A DNA stretch of 64,000 nt from Shimia_B sp038527375 (lineage in GTDB: Bacteria > Pseudomonadota > Alphaproteobacteria > Rhodobacterales > Rhodobacteraceae): positions 1 to 64,000 of the forward strand of contig JBCBFU010000011.1 of assembly GCA_038527375.1 (NCBI GenBank), in the 5' to 3' direction. This document shows, piece by piece, positions 32,331 through 40,958 of this stretch (its first letter is position 1; every line of letters begins with the position of its first letter). Both the position numbers and the translations under genes were made by a program. Below the pieces are notes generated by a model. It had not been told where the DNA came from, ran no database searches, and worked only from the letters and a program-made list of their open reading frames with translations.

Positions 32331-32657
32331 GGGCCGCGGGCCAGCGCCGGTCGGTGCGGGCGGCGATCTTAACCATGATTCTCTGACGTTTGCGTCAGTT
32401 CGCAGGCATGGCGGCCGTCCGCCCGACGGCTGCCCATTCTTTGCGCAAAGCTGTGTCCGAGCCTTGTTTTTTGCGCGCTGCCAGACCGTTAGCCCGCGCC
32501 CGGACGAAGTTATCCACAGGCTTGTGAACAAGACATCTGGGTGTCCTGTTGACCCGTCACGCTACATCGGCGTTAATTCGCTACATCTGCTAGAAAACAC
32601 GATCGCCGCCACAACAATTGGCGCGTGCGATCACACGGGGATCACTTGGGGGTATCG
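32331..32657. other. 327-base intergenic stretch between the LacI cluster and the LysM-SBP genes
   Basis: No gene. A perfect 6-bp hairpin (CTGACG-TTTG-CGTCAG, 32383-32398) lies 53 bases after the cluster's last stop. A single consensus DnaA-box sequence, TTATCCACA, is at 32510-32518; one copy alone is not an origin. The repeated CGCTACATC (twice within 20 bases near 32560-32590) overlaps the candidate promoter. Confidence 0.6.
32549..32577 (+). promoter_or_regulatory. sigma-70-type promoter before the first LysM-SBP gene
   Basis: TTGACC (32549-32554), 17-base spacer, then GTTAAT (32572-32577). It fits the -35/-10 consensus with five and four of six bases and lies about 80 bases before the start at 32658. 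Confidence 0.5.
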
Positions 32658-33740
32658 ATGTTCAATCGGTTCACAGCGGCTGCGGCTGCGACGTTTATGG
32701 CATTTGCGGGCGCTGCACAGGCACAATCCTGCGGGGGCACGTACACCGTTCAACCGGGGGACTCGCTGTCGCTGATCGCGGATTCGCAATACAAGGACGT
32801 CGGCAAATGGTCGACGATCTACCAGTCGAATGTGGGCGTCATCGGCAACCGGCCCGAGCGAATTTATGTGGGGATGCGGCTAAACCTGACCTGCATTGAC
32901 GGACTGCCCGTCGGGTTGGAAGGCGGCGTCGACGTGGCCGAGGTCACGCGGGCCGCGGCAACTCCACTGGTCGTGCCCTTTGGCAATGCCGCGAACCGCA
33001 GCAAGATCACCCTGCTGACCGCCGACGATTATGCACCCTTTACCGACCGTAACCTGCCCAAAGGCGGCATGTTCACCGAAATCGTTCAGGCCGCGATGGA
33101 GGCCGCGAGCCCCGATGAAGGGTTTGACATCCATTGGGTGAACGACTGGTCGTCGCATCACGAGCCGCTGCTGTCGAACGCTTTGCTCGACATGGGTTTC
33201 CCATGGTTCCGGCCCGATTGTGAGAACGACCCAGCGCAATACCGTTGCGAAAACTTGGTCTTCTCGGAACCGGTGTTCGAGGTTCTATCGCTTCTGTTCG
33301 TGAACACGGCCAACCCGATGGCCTTTACCTCTGATGCTGACATGGACGGCAAGGTCATGTGCCGCCCTGCGGGTTACGCGACCTTCCTCTTTGACCAAAA
33401 CGGGCGCAACTGGCTGGCCGATGGCCGGATCGAGTTGAAACAGCCGCAGAGCATCGACCAATGCTTTGAGATGCTGGTGGATCAAGAGGTCGACGGTGTG
33501 GTCCTGAACGAGTTCACCGGGCGCAAGAAGATCAATGATCTGGGGCTGAAGGGTCAGGTCGACGTGGCACAGGGTCTGCCGATCACGATCGACGCGCTTC
33601 ACGTCATCGCGCACAAGTCGCATCCGGATGCGGACGCCTTGATGTCGATGGTCAATGAGGGCCTTGTCGAAATCCGCCAGAATGGTCGCTACCAACAGGC
33701 GATCGACGAGCACATGACCCGCATCTGGGCTGAGTTCTAA
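32658..33740 (+). CDS. secreted LysM domain plus SBP family 3-like protein, paralogue A
   Basis: Exported protein of 360 residues. Signal peptide: about 1-23, ending AQA. LysM domain at about 28-79 (TYTVQPGDSLSLIADSQYKDVGKWSTIYQSN ... YVGMRLNLTC), framed by C25 and C79, a probable disulfide. From about 110 it is a periplasmic binding protein fold of family 3 type (ITLLTADDYAPFTDRNLPKGGMFTEIVQAAMEA, DMGFPWFRPDC, VMCRPAGYATFLFD, VVLNEFTGRKK). No lipobox and no ABC permease nearby. LysM should bind peptidoglycan or chitin-like sugar; the ligand of the second domain is unknown. A second copy of the gene follows after 30 bases. Confidence 0.83.
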   Translation: MFNRFTAAAAATFMAFAGAAQAQSCGGTYTVQPGDSLSLIADSQYKDVGKWSTIYQSNVGVIGNRPERIYVGMRLNLTCIDGLPVGLEGGVDVAEVTRAAATPLVVPFGNAANRSKITLLTADDYAPFTDRNLPKGGMFTEIVQAAMEAASPDEGFDIHWVNDWSSHHEPLLSNALLDMGFPWFRPDCENDPAQYRCENLVFSEPVFEVLSLLFVNTANPMAFTSDADMDGKVMCRPAGYATFLFDQNGRNWLADGRIELKQPQSIDQCFEMLVDQEVDGVVLNEFTGRKKINDLGLKGQVDVAQGLPITIDALHVIAHKSHPDADALMSMVNEGLVEIRQNGRYQQAIDEHMTRIWAEF

Positions 33741-33770
33741 GGCGGCTTGGGAACCATGGGGGTCGTTGCA

Positions 33771-34829
33771 ATGACACGCTTAGTCCAAGGTTCAGGAGCC
33801 CTGACCGCCTCGGTTGTGGTCGCGGCAGGGATGGCGCTGGCCCCCGACCGGGTCGAGGCGCAATGCGCCGCGACCCAGCACACCGTGGCCAATAGCGAGA
33901 CGGTGTTCACGCTGGCGGAACGATATTACGGCGGGATTGAGCAGTGGAGCCAGATTTTCTATTCCAACCCGTCGAAGCTGTCGAACCCGTTGGAGATCCC
34001 GGAGGGTACGGTGCTGACAATCCCGTGCCCGCTGGACGGGTCGGATTTCGTGGCCGATGCCACGCCGCTACAGGCAACGGTCGATACCGCCGAGATGAAG
34101 CTGGTGACCGGGTCGAACTACGCGCCGTTCACGGACCGCGCGTGGCCCGGGCAGGGCATGATTACCGAGTTGGTGAACGCCGCGATGGAGACCACGCCAA
34201 ACCCGGTGACCTATTCGATCACATGGGAGGATGATTGGTCCAAGCACCTGTTCCCGATGCTGGATTCCAAGGAATTCGACATGGGGTTCCCGTGGTTCAA
34301 GCCCGATTGCGCGCAAACGCCAGATCATGAACGCTGTGCCAACTTCCTGTTCTCGGACCCGATCGTGGAACTGCTGCAGTTGCTGTTCGTGCAGCAAGGG
34401 TCGAATATGGTGTTCGAAACGGATGCCGACATCCACGGCAAGACCCTGTGCCGTCCGGCGGGATATTTCACCTTTGATCTGGACAGTGCGGAACGTCAGT
34501 GGCTGACCCGCAACCTGATCACGCTGGAAACGCCCGCCACACCTGCCGATTGCTTTAGCTTGCTGTTGCAGGGTCGGGTCGATGCGGTGGCGTTGAACGA
34601 GTTCACGGGCTGGACCACGATCAGCGATATGGGATTGCGCGATGCGGTGACGCCGCTTGCCAACCCTCTTGGGGTGCAGGGTCTGCACATCATCATTTCC
34701 AAGAAACACTGGCGGGGGACGACGCACCTCTACCGGATCAATGCGGGTTTGCGTGCGCTCAAGCAGCAGGACCGGTATGATCAGATTGTCTCGCGTCACT
34801 TGGGGGTGTTCTGGGACCGCGTAAATTAA
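33771..34829 (+). CDS. secreted LysM domain plus SBP family 3-like protein, paralogue B
   Basis: Exported protein of 352 residues with the same layout as paralogue A. Signal peptide about 1-30 (ending VEA); divergent LysM at about 36-86 (HTVANSETVFTLAERYYGGIEQWSQIFYSN ... VLTIPC) between C32 and C86; then the binding fold (KLVTGSNYAPFTDRAWPGQGMITELVNAAMET, DMGFPWFKPDC, TLCRPAGYFTFDLD, VALNEFTGWTTISDMGL). The shared motifs show a tandem duplication followed by divergence; the GD of the LysM signature is lost here. The ATG at 33771 is chosen for signal-peptide shape; an ATG five codons earlier is an alternative. A terminator follows. Confidence 0.82.
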   Translation: MTRLVQGSGALTASVVVAAGMALAPDRVEAQCAATQHTVANSETVFTLAERYYGGIEQWSQIFYSNPSKLSNPLEIPEGTVLTIPCPLDGSDFVADATPLQATVDTAEMKLVTGSNYAPFTDRAWPGQGMITELVNAAMETTPNPVTYSITWEDDWSKHLFPMLDSKEFDMGFPWFKPDCAQTPDHERCANFLFSDPIVELLQLLFVQQGSNMVFETDADIHGKTLCRPAGYFTFDLDSAERQWLTRNLITLETPATPADCFSLLLQGRVDAVALNEFTGWTTISDMGLRDAVTPLANPLGVQGLHIIISKKHWRGTTHLYRINAGLRALKQQDRYDQIVSRHLGVFWDRVN

Positions 34830-34868
34830 GCGCGCTCCACATCCAGGGCATCATTCTGCGAGGCTTTC

Positions 34869-34909
34869 GCGTCACCCCGTTTGCAGCCCGGGGTGGCGCG
34901 TTTTCTTTT
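34869..34909 (+). terminator. rho-independent terminator after the LysM-SBP pair
   Basis: GCGTCACCCCG (34869-34879) pairs with CGGGGTGGCGC (34889-34899), one G-T wobble, 9-base loop, followed by a T-rich run (34901-34909). It lies 40 bases after the stop. Confidence 0.85.
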
Positions 34910-34986
34910 GGGGTTGAGGGGTCCCTGCGGGGGATTAAAGTAGCCGCAAAGCAGGCCCGAGATGGCGCGCGGATAGGGAGAGCGGG

Positions 34987-36114
34987 ATGATCAAGACAAC
35001 ACATGTGGGCAGCCTGCCGCGGACGCAGGAGGTGGTCGATTTCATCTTCGCACGCGAGAACGGCACGCCCTATGACACGGCCGCGTTCGATGCGGAAATG
35101 ACCGCGGCGGCGTCCGAGACGGTGCGCCGTCAGGTCGAGGCCGGGATCGACGTGGTCAGCGATGGCGAGACGTCCAAGATCAGCTACGCGACCTATGTGA
35201 AGGATCGCTACACCGGCTTTGACGGGGACAGCCCCCGCAATGCGCCCGCCGACCTGAAATTGTTCCCCGGGTTCCTCAAACGGTTGGCCGATGATGGCGG
35301 CACGCCCACCTATGCGCGGCCCATGTGTGTGGGAGAGGTCAAGTCCAAGGGTCAAGACGAGCTTTTGGCTGATATCGCCAACCTGAAGGCGGGGATGGCG
35401 GCCCATGGCGCGAGCGAGGGGTTCATGAACGCGGCCTCGCCCGGGGTGATTTCGCTGTTCTTGCAGAATGATTTCTACGCGACCCGTGAAGAATATCTGG
35501 CGGCGCTGGCCGATGCGATGGCCGAGGAGTATCGCACCATCGTGGATAGCGGGCTTTATCTGCAACTGGATTGTCCCGACCTCGCCCTGTCGCGGCACAT
35601 GTTGTTCAATGATCTGAGCGATGAGGAGTTCCTCAAGATCGCGGGCAGCCATGTGGAGGCGTTGAACCACGCATTGACCGGCATCGATCCGGCCCGAGTC
35701 CGGGTGCATATCTGCTGGGGCAATTACGAGGGGCCGCATGTCTGTGACATCGACATGGCCAAGGTGTTCTCGACGTTTATGTCCGTGGGCGCGTCGCAGC
35801 TGTTGTTCGAGACATCGAACCCGCGCCATGCCCATGAATGGACAGTGTTCCGAGACCGCGCGAGCGAGATCCCCGAGGGCAAGGTTCTGGTGCCCGGGGT
35901 TGTGGATTCGACGACGAACTTTGTCGAGCACCCCGAATTGGTGGCCGAACGGATCGGAAAATTTGTGGGCATCGTGGGCGCAGACCGGGTGATTGCCGGC
36001 TCCGATTGCGGGTTTGGAACTTTCGCGGGCTTTGGGGCGGTAGATCCCGACATCGCCTATGCCAAACTGGGCGCGCTTAGCGAGGGGGCGGCGCTGGTGA
36101 GCGCGCGGCTCTGA
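34987..36114 (+). CDS. MetE C-terminal-domain-like (cobalamin-independent methyltransferase family) protein
   Basis: TIM-barrel protein of 375 residues related to the catalytic half of cobalamin-independent methionine synthase; full MetE is about 750 residues, so it lacks the N-terminal half. Family motifs are TTHVGSLPR at the start, VVSDGE, RVHICWGNYEGPH and GSDCGFGTFAG with the His/Cys of the zinc site. Stand-alone relatives transfer methyl or related groups from various donors; the substrate is not known. It may serve methionine or sulfonate/sulfonium metabolism. The ATG at 34987 follows GGGAGAGCGGG. The hydrolase gene starts 1 base after its stop, so both are cotranscribed. Confidence 0.83.
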   Translation: MIKTTHVGSLPRTQEVVDFIFARENGTPYDTAAFDAEMTAAASETVRRQVEAGIDVVSDGETSKISYATYVKDRYTGFDGDSPRNAPADLKLFPGFLKRLADDGGTPTYARPMCVGEVKSKGQDELLADIANLKAGMAAHGASEGFMNAASPGVISLFLQNDFYATREEYLAALADAMAEEYRTIVDSGLYLQLDCPDLALSRHMLFNDLSDEEFLKIAGSHVEALNHALTGIDPARVRVHICWGNYEGPHVCDIDMAKVFSTFMSVGASQLLFETSNPRHAHEWTVFRDRASEIPEGKVLVPGVVDSTTNFVEHPELVAERIGKFVGIVGADRVIAGSDCGFGTFAGFGAVDPDIAYAKLGALSEGAALVSARL

Positions 36115-36115
36115 C

Positions 36116-36826
36116 ATGAACGAACCCATCGTCTTTGTGCCGGGCATGATGTGTGATGCCCGGCTCTTTGCGCCCCAGCTGGATGCGTTGAGCCGTGAGC
36201 GCGCGGTGATGGTGGCACCGATGAGCACGGGCGAGCGGATCGAGGAGATGGCGTCGAATATCCTGACCGTGGCGCCGGCTAAGTTCGCGCTTGCGGGGCT
36301 GAGCATGGGTGGGATTGTGGCGCTCGAGATGTATCGCCGCGCGCCCGAGCGGATCACCCGGATCGCGCTGATGGACACCAATGCGATGTCCGAGACGCCC
36401 GAACGCGCCGCCGCGCGGGAGCCGCAGATGGTCCGCGTCAAGGCGGGACGACTGGCCGAGGTGATGCGCGACGAGATGAAGCCGAACTACCTGGCGCAGG
36501 GACCTTATGTGCAGGAGATCCTCGATCTGTGCATGGATATGGCCGAATGCCTTGGCCCGGAGGTGTTTTTGCGCCAGAGCCGCGCGCTCCAACGGCGGCG
36601 CGATCACCAACCCACGCTGCGCAAGATCAAGTGTCCGGCACTGGTGCTGTGCGGTGAGCATGACAGCCTGTGCCCGCCCGAGCGGCATCGCTTCATGGCC
36701 GAGATGATCCCCTATGCGGAATTGAAGATTATCGGGGGCGCGGGGCATTTGCCCACGCTCGAGCAGCCGCAACTGGTGACCGAGGTCATGCGCGAATGGC
36801 TGCGTCAGCCCTGGGTTTTGCAGTAG
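36116..36826 (+). CDS. alpha/beta hydrolase
   Basis: Serine hydrolase of 236 residues: PIVFVPGMMCDARLFAPQLDAL at the start, nucleophile elbow GLSMGGIVALEMYRRAPERI, the acid region LVLCGEHDSLCPPERHRFMAE, and His in GAGHLPTLEQP. The GMMCDARLF opening is seen in esterase-like proteins of Rhodobacterales. It starts 1 base after the stop of the MetE-like gene. Function and substrate are unknown; cotranscription suggests that it hydrolyses an ester or thioester linked to the methyltransferase reaction. Confidence 0.87.
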   Translation: MNEPIVFVPGMMCDARLFAPQLDALSRERAVMVAPMSTGERIEEMASNILTVAPAKFALAGLSMGGIVALEMYRRAPERITRIALMDTNAMSETPERAAAREPQMVRVKAGRLAEVMRDEMKPNYLAQGPYVQEILDLCMDMAECLGPEVFLRQSRALQRRRDHQPTLRKIKCPALVLCGEHDSLCPPERHRFMAEMIPYAELKIIGGAGHLPTLEQPQLVTEVMREWLRQPWVLQ

Positions 36827-36921
36827 GGCCTGGATGCTGCCCTAGGGACCGACCCTCCGGGGGGAGTTTTTAAGGACCATCGAAAGGGGCGGATGCCCCT
36901 CTCCCGTTTAGTGGATCGCGA

Positions 36922-38193
36922 TCAGGCGGCGGCGTTCTTGTTGGCCGCTTTCTTGGGCGCCTTGCGTGTGTTGGCGTCGATGAAGTCGAGCACCAGAGGC
37001 CGGATGTTGTTGCGCCAGCTTTTACCCGCGAAGATGCCGTAGTGGCCCGCGCCCGGTTCAAGATGCGCGGCCTTCTTGGCGTCGGGCAGCCCTGTGAGCA
37101 GATCGAGCGCGGCGAGGCATTGCCCGGGGGCCGAGATATCGTCCTTTTCGCCTTCGACGATCTTGACCGCGACATCCGTGATCTTGGAGATATCGACGCG
37201 CCGTCCGGCGACCGTGAACACGTTGCGCGCGATCTCGCGCTTTTTGAAGACGCGCTCGACCGTCGAGAGGTAGAATTCGGCGGTCATGTCCATGACGGCT
37301 AGGTATTCGTCGTAGAAGGCGTTGTGCTTGTCATGGTCGGATGCGGTTCCGTGGGCCACCGACAGCATCTGATCCATGAAGCTGCGCCCATGGGTTTCGG
37401 CGTTCATCGCCATGAAGGAGGCCAGCTGCAGCAGGCCCGGATAGACCATCCGGCCCACGCCGGAGTATTTGAAGCCGACGCGCTGGATCATGGTCTCTTC
37501 CAGCTGGCCCATGGTCACACGCGCGCCGAAATCGGTCACGTCCGTGGCCGCCGCATCGGGGTCGATCGGACCACCGATCAGCGTGAGCGAGGCGGGCTGG
37601 GCCGAGGGGTCGTCTTCGGCCAGATAGGCCGTGGCCGCCAGCGTCAGGGGGGCAGGCTGGCACACGGCGATCACGTGCAGGTCACTGCCCAACTCGCGCA
37701 TGAAATCGACGAGGTAGAGGGTGTAATCCTCCACATCGAATTTGCCTTCGGAGACGGGGATGTCGCGGGCGTTGTGCCAATCGGTGATGTAGACTTCGCA
37801 ATCGGGCAGGAGGCTTTTGACCGTCTTGCGCAAAAGCGTGGCGTAGTGGCCCGACATGGGCGCCACCAAGAGGACTTTGCGCTTCTTGGGTTTGCGGCCC
37901 TGCACGGCGAAGTGGATCAGGTCGCCAAAGGGGCGCTCAACGACGGTCTCAATCTCGATCAGGTGATCCTTGCCGTCATCGGTCGTGATGCTTTCCAGAC
38001 CCCAATCGGGCTTGACGATCATGCGGCTGAAGGTGCGTTCGGTCACTTCGCCCCATGCGGCCATCATTTGAAACGCCGGGTTAGGCACCATCGACAACAC
38101 GGGATAGGAGGCCATGGCTTTGGCGGTGGCACCCAACCACTGGTTCGTATTACGAGCCGTTTCCATAAGGTCGTATGTGAGCATGTAGCGCAT
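36922..38193 (-). CDS. phaZ: intracellular polyhydroxyalkanoate depolymerase PhaZ
   Basis: Mobilises stored PHB granules; 423 residues. The fold is that of the intracellular depolymerase family with a lipase-like box in VIAVCQPAPLTLAATAYL, where the nucleophile is a cysteine. LLVAPMSGHYATLLRKTVKSLLPDCEVYITDWHNARD and the N-terminal MRYMLTYDLMETARNTNQWLGATAKAMASYP are family-typical. It diverges from phaC, with which it shares a 187-base intergenic region containing a near-PhaR site. The lysine-rich C-terminus (KAPKKAANKN) is an interesting addition, perhaps for granule binding. No signal peptide, as expected. Confidence 0.93.
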   Translation of the reverse strand: MRYMLTYDLMETARNTNQWLGATAKAMASYPVLSMVPNPAFQMMAAWGEVTERTFSRMIVKPDWGLESITTDDGKDHLIEIETVVERPFGDLIHFAVQGRKPKKRKVLLVAPMSGHYATLLRKTVKSLLPDCEVYITDWHNARDIPVSEGKFDVEDYTLYLVDFMRELGSDLHVIAVCQPAPLTLAATAYLAEDDPSAQPASLTLIGGPIDPDAAATDVTDFGARVTMGQLEETMIQRVGFKYSGVGRMVYPGLLQLASFMAMNAETHGRSFMDQMLSVAHGTASDHDKHNAFYDEYLAVMDMTAEFYLSTVERVFKKREIARNVFTVAGRRVDISKITDVAVKIVEGEKDDISAPGQCLAALDLLTGLPDAKKAAHLEPGAGHYGIFAGKSWRNNIRPLVLDFIDANTRKAPKKAANKNAAA

Positions 38194-38348
38194 GTGGGCC
38201 CTCCTTGCGGGAGCTTGTGGTCTTCCCCGGTGCGGCTACCCTGCTGGATACGTGGGGCTTGGGTGCGGCGGGTGATCCGATGGCGCTTGTCGCGGGGGTC
38301 CGGTATCATCCACCCAGCGTGGATATTCCCCACGCAGACAGCAATATG

Positions 38349-38360
38349 CTGCAACTGCAA
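38349..38360. promoter_or_regulatory. near-consensus PhaR site upstream of phaC
   Basis: CTGCAACTGCAA: CTGC-N4-GCAA, one base off the CTGC-N4-GCAG form. It lies 21 bases before the phaC start and could mediate repression by PhaR. Confidence 0.5.
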
Positions 38361-38380
38361 AGTAAGGGTTAAGTCAGCTT

Positions 38381-40195
38381 ATGACAACAAATAATCCAGA
38401 AAACGGGCCAGCTTCGGAGAAACTTCAGGCGAATCTGGCACGTGTTGATGAGCTGACGAAACGGCTTGTGGCGGCGATGTCGCAAAAGGCCGAACCGACG
38501 CCGACTGCGCTGCAGGGGCCGTCGGGCGAACTCTTCATGCGGGCGGCCTCGGCCTATGTGGCCGAGATGATGGCGAATCCCTCGAAGATGATGGAACACC
38601 AGATCAGCTACTGGTCGAAGTCGGTGAAACATTACGTGGAGGCGCAGGAGGCGCTGGCCACCGGCAAGATGAAAGCGCCCGAGGACAACACGCCCAAGGA
38701 CCGGCGCTTTGCCAATCCGCTGTGGGACACGCATCCCTATTACAATTTCCTCAAGCAGCAATACATGCTGAACGCCGAGGCCGTGGGCCAAGCGGTGCAG
38801 GACATCGAACATCTGGAGCCGCGCGAAAAGAAGCGCGTGGAGTATTTCAGCCGTCAGATCGTGGATATGTTCAGCCCGTCGAATTTCCTGGGCACGAACC
38901 CAGAGGCGCTGGAGCGCGCGGTGGCAACCGATGGCGAGAGCCTTGTGAAAGGTCTGGAGAACCTCGTCGCGGATCTGGAGGCCAATCAGGGCGACCTGTT
39001 GGTGACGCTTACTGATCGCGATGCGTTCACCGTGGGTGAAAACCTTGCCACGACGCCAGGCAAGGTCGTGTTCCAGAACCGCCTGTTCGAGCTGTTGCAA
39101 TACGAGCCGACGACCGAGATGGTGGAAAAGACACCGATCCTGATTTTCCCGCCCTGGATCAACAAGTTCTATATCCTCGACCTGAAAGAGAAAAACAGCC
39201 TGATCAAATGGCTGGTGGATCAAGGCCACACGGTTTTTGTCGTCAGCTGGGTGAACCCCGACCCGTCCCATGCGGACGTGGGCATGAAGGATTACGTCGA
39301 AGACGGCTATGAGGTCGCGATCTCAGAGGTCAAACGGCTGGCCAAGTCCAAGAAGGTGAACCCTGTGGGCTATTGCATTGCGGGGACCACGCTTGCGCTG
39401 ACGCTCGCGCGGCGGGGCAAGCACGGGGATACAGACGATATCAACGCGGCAACGTTCTTTACCACGCTCACCGATTTCAGCGATCAGGGGGAGGTCGGCG
39501 TCTTCCTCAACAACGATTTCATCGACGGGATCGAGGCGGAATGCGAGAAGACCGGCCTTTTGCATTCCTATTATATGGCGCGCACGTTCAGTTATCTGCG
39601 GTCGAACGATCTGATCTATGGCCCTGCGATCAAGAGCTACATGATGGGCGAGGCTCCGCCGGCCTTTGACCTGCTCTATTGGAATGGGGACAGCACCAAC
39701 CTGCCCGGCACCATGGCGATGGAGTACCTGCGCGGGCTGTGTCAGGGCGATCTCTTTGCCAATGGTGGCTACGAGCTGGGCGATGAGACGCTGTATCTGC
39801 AAGAGGTGGATGTGCCGGTCTGCGCCATCGCCTGCGAGACCGACCACATCGCGGCGTGGAAGTCGTCTTACTATGGCGTCCAGAAGATGTCGTCGCGCGA
39901 CAAGACCTTCATCCTGTCGGAATCCGGCCATATCGCCGGGATCGTGAACCCGCCGTCGAAAAAGAAGTATGGCCACTATGTGAACCCGGACCTCGCCAAA
40001 GCGGCGGACCCCTGGAAAGAAGGGGCGGAGTTCCATGACGGGTCGTGGTGGCCGCGCTGGGACGCCTGGCTGAAGGCCAAATCCGATGGCCAGGTCAAGG
40101 CTCGTATTCCCGGGGGCGCCAAGCATGACAGCCTGCCCGATGCGCCGGGCAGCTATGTGGTGGCCACGCCAGCAGACCGACCGGACGCTGCGTAA
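38381..40195 (+). CDS. phaC: class I poly(R)-hydroxyalkanoate synthase PhaC
   Basis: Polymerises (R)-3-hydroxyacyl-CoA into PHA; 604 residues, the class I length. The lipase-like box GYCIAGTT has the nucleophile cysteine at about 332. Other family segments are NPLWDTHPYYNFLKQQYML, IFPPWINKFYILDLKEKNSLIKWLVDQGHTVFVVSWVNPDPSHAD, the catalytic Asp in AIACETDHIAAWKSSY and His in SESGHIAGIVNPP. The ATG at 38381 begins the hydrophilic N-terminal domain. No separate PhaE or PhaR-type subunit is expected in class I. phaP and phaR follow on the same strand. Confidence 0.97.
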   Translation: MTTNNPENGPASEKLQANLARVDELTKRLVAAMSQKAEPTPTALQGPSGELFMRAASAYVAEMMANPSKMMEHQISYWSKSVKHYVEAQEALATGKMKAPEDNTPKDRRFANPLWDTHPYYNFLKQQYMLNAEAVGQAVQDIEHLEPREKKRVEYFSRQIVDMFSPSNFLGTNPEALERAVATDGESLVKGLENLVADLEANQGDLLVTLTDRDAFTVGENLATTPGKVVFQNRLFELLQYEPTTEMVEKTPILIFPPWINKFYILDLKEKNSLIKWLVDQGHTVFVVSWVNPDPSHADVGMKDYVEDGYEVAISEVKRLAKSKKVNPVGYCIAGTTLALTLARRGKHGDTDDINAATFFTTLTDFSDQGEVGVFLNNDFIDGIEAECEKTGLLHSYYMARTFSYLRSNDLIYGPAIKSYMMGEAPPAFDLLYWNGDSTNLPGTMAMEYLRGLCQGDLFANGGYELGDETLYLQEVDVPVCAIACETDHIAAWKSSYYGVQKMSSRDKTFILSESGHIAGIVNPPSKKKYGHYVNPDLAKAADPWKEGAEFHDGSWWPRWDAWLKAKSDGQVKARIPGGAKHDSLPDAPGSYVVATPADRPDAA

Positions 40196-40205
40196 GAATT
40201 TCATG

Positions 40206-40267
40206 CTGCAATGCAGAAAAAGGGTTGAAATGCTGCGACGCAGCATGTATCTAGGCTGCAGACGCAG
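40206..40267. promoter_or_regulatory. three PhaR operator sites upstream of phaP
   Basis: CTGC-AAT-GCAG at 40206-40216, CTGC-GAC-GCAG within a perfect 17-bp palindrome at 40230-40246 (ATGCTGCGACGCAGCAT), and CTGC-AGAC-GCAG at 40256-40267. CTGC-N3-GCAG and CTGC-N4-GCAG are the sites reported for PhaR of Paracoccus and Rhodobacter. They start 10 bases after the phaC stop and end 61 bases before the phaP start. Confidence 0.88.
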
Positions 40268-40327
40268 AAAACACTGGGCATTGAGAGACACACCCGGGGC
40301 GTTCAACTGACATAGAGGACCGCACCA

Positions 40328-40777
40328 ATGGCCAAGACCCAAGACTTCACCGCGATGTTCAAAGACATGATGGGCGCATTCCCCGTCGACACCAAAGCCA
40401 TGGAAGATGCGTTCAAGACGCAAGCGACCATGAGCGAGAAAATGTCGGCAGTGGCGCTCGAAGCTGCTGAGAAATCGACCGAGATTTCCGCCAAATGGAC
40501 CAAAGCCACGCTGGGCAAATACTCGGACGTGACCAAAGCCAAGGCCGACGCAGCCGATTACACCAAAGCCATGACCGACTTCGCGTCGTTCTCGGCCGAA
40601 ACCGCAGCCGAGCACATGGCCGCCTTCGCAGAAGTTGCGAAGAAAGTTCAGATGGAAACCGTTGAACTGATGCTGGCCGCTGGCAAGGACATGACCGAGG
40701 AAGCCACCGCCGCAATGACGAAAGTCGCGTCGGAAGCAACGGCAGCCACGAAAAAAGCGACCGCAGCTGCAAAGTAA
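40328..40777 (+). CDS. phaP: phasin PhaP
   Basis: Granule-associated amphipathic protein of 149 residues. It is alanine-, lysine- and threonine-rich, almost all helical, without cysteine, as in phasins of the family that begins FTAMFKDMMGAFPVDTKAMEDAFKTQATMSEKM. The C-terminus is a run of lysine/alanine/threonine repeats (TKVASEATAATKKATAAAK). It lies between phaC and phaR. Expression is probably repressed by PhaR through the three upstream sites and released when PHB is made, since PhaR binds the polymer. Codon use is strongly biased, which suggests high expression. Confidence 0.93.
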   Translation: MAKTQDFTAMFKDMMGAFPVDTKAMEDAFKTQATMSEKMSAVALEAAEKSTEISAKWTKATLGKYSDVTKAKADAADYTKAMTDFASFSAETAAEHMAAFAEVAKKVQMETVELMLAAGKDMTEEATAAMTKVASEATAATKKATAAAK

Positions 40778-40835
40778 GCCGCGCGCTGTGACAGGATACA
40801 CGCCGCACTCCTCCCAAATCGCGGCGTGAACCTTC

Positions 40836-40862
40836 GGGCGGGTCTTCGGACCCGCCCTTTTT
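40836..40862 (+). terminator. rho-independent terminator after phaP
   Basis: GGGCGGGTC-TTCG-GACCCGCCC (40836-40857), a perfect 9-bp stem with a UUCG tetraloop, followed by TTTTT. An 8-bp repeat CACGCCGC...GCGGCGTG lies just before it. Confidence 0.95.
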
Positions 40863-40958
40863 CGTTTTGATTTTCTGCGCGCGCGCGGTAGCGTTCTCTG
40901 CACCGCCGCAGACACGCGGGAAACGAGTCTGGGACCCGGCGGGCAAGGGGAGGATTTC

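Noticed and set aside
32510..32518. Consensus DnaA box TTATCCACA as part of a replication origin.
   Set aside because: Only one box is present, with no AT-rich unwinding element and no dnaA, dnaN, parAB or rep genes nearby.
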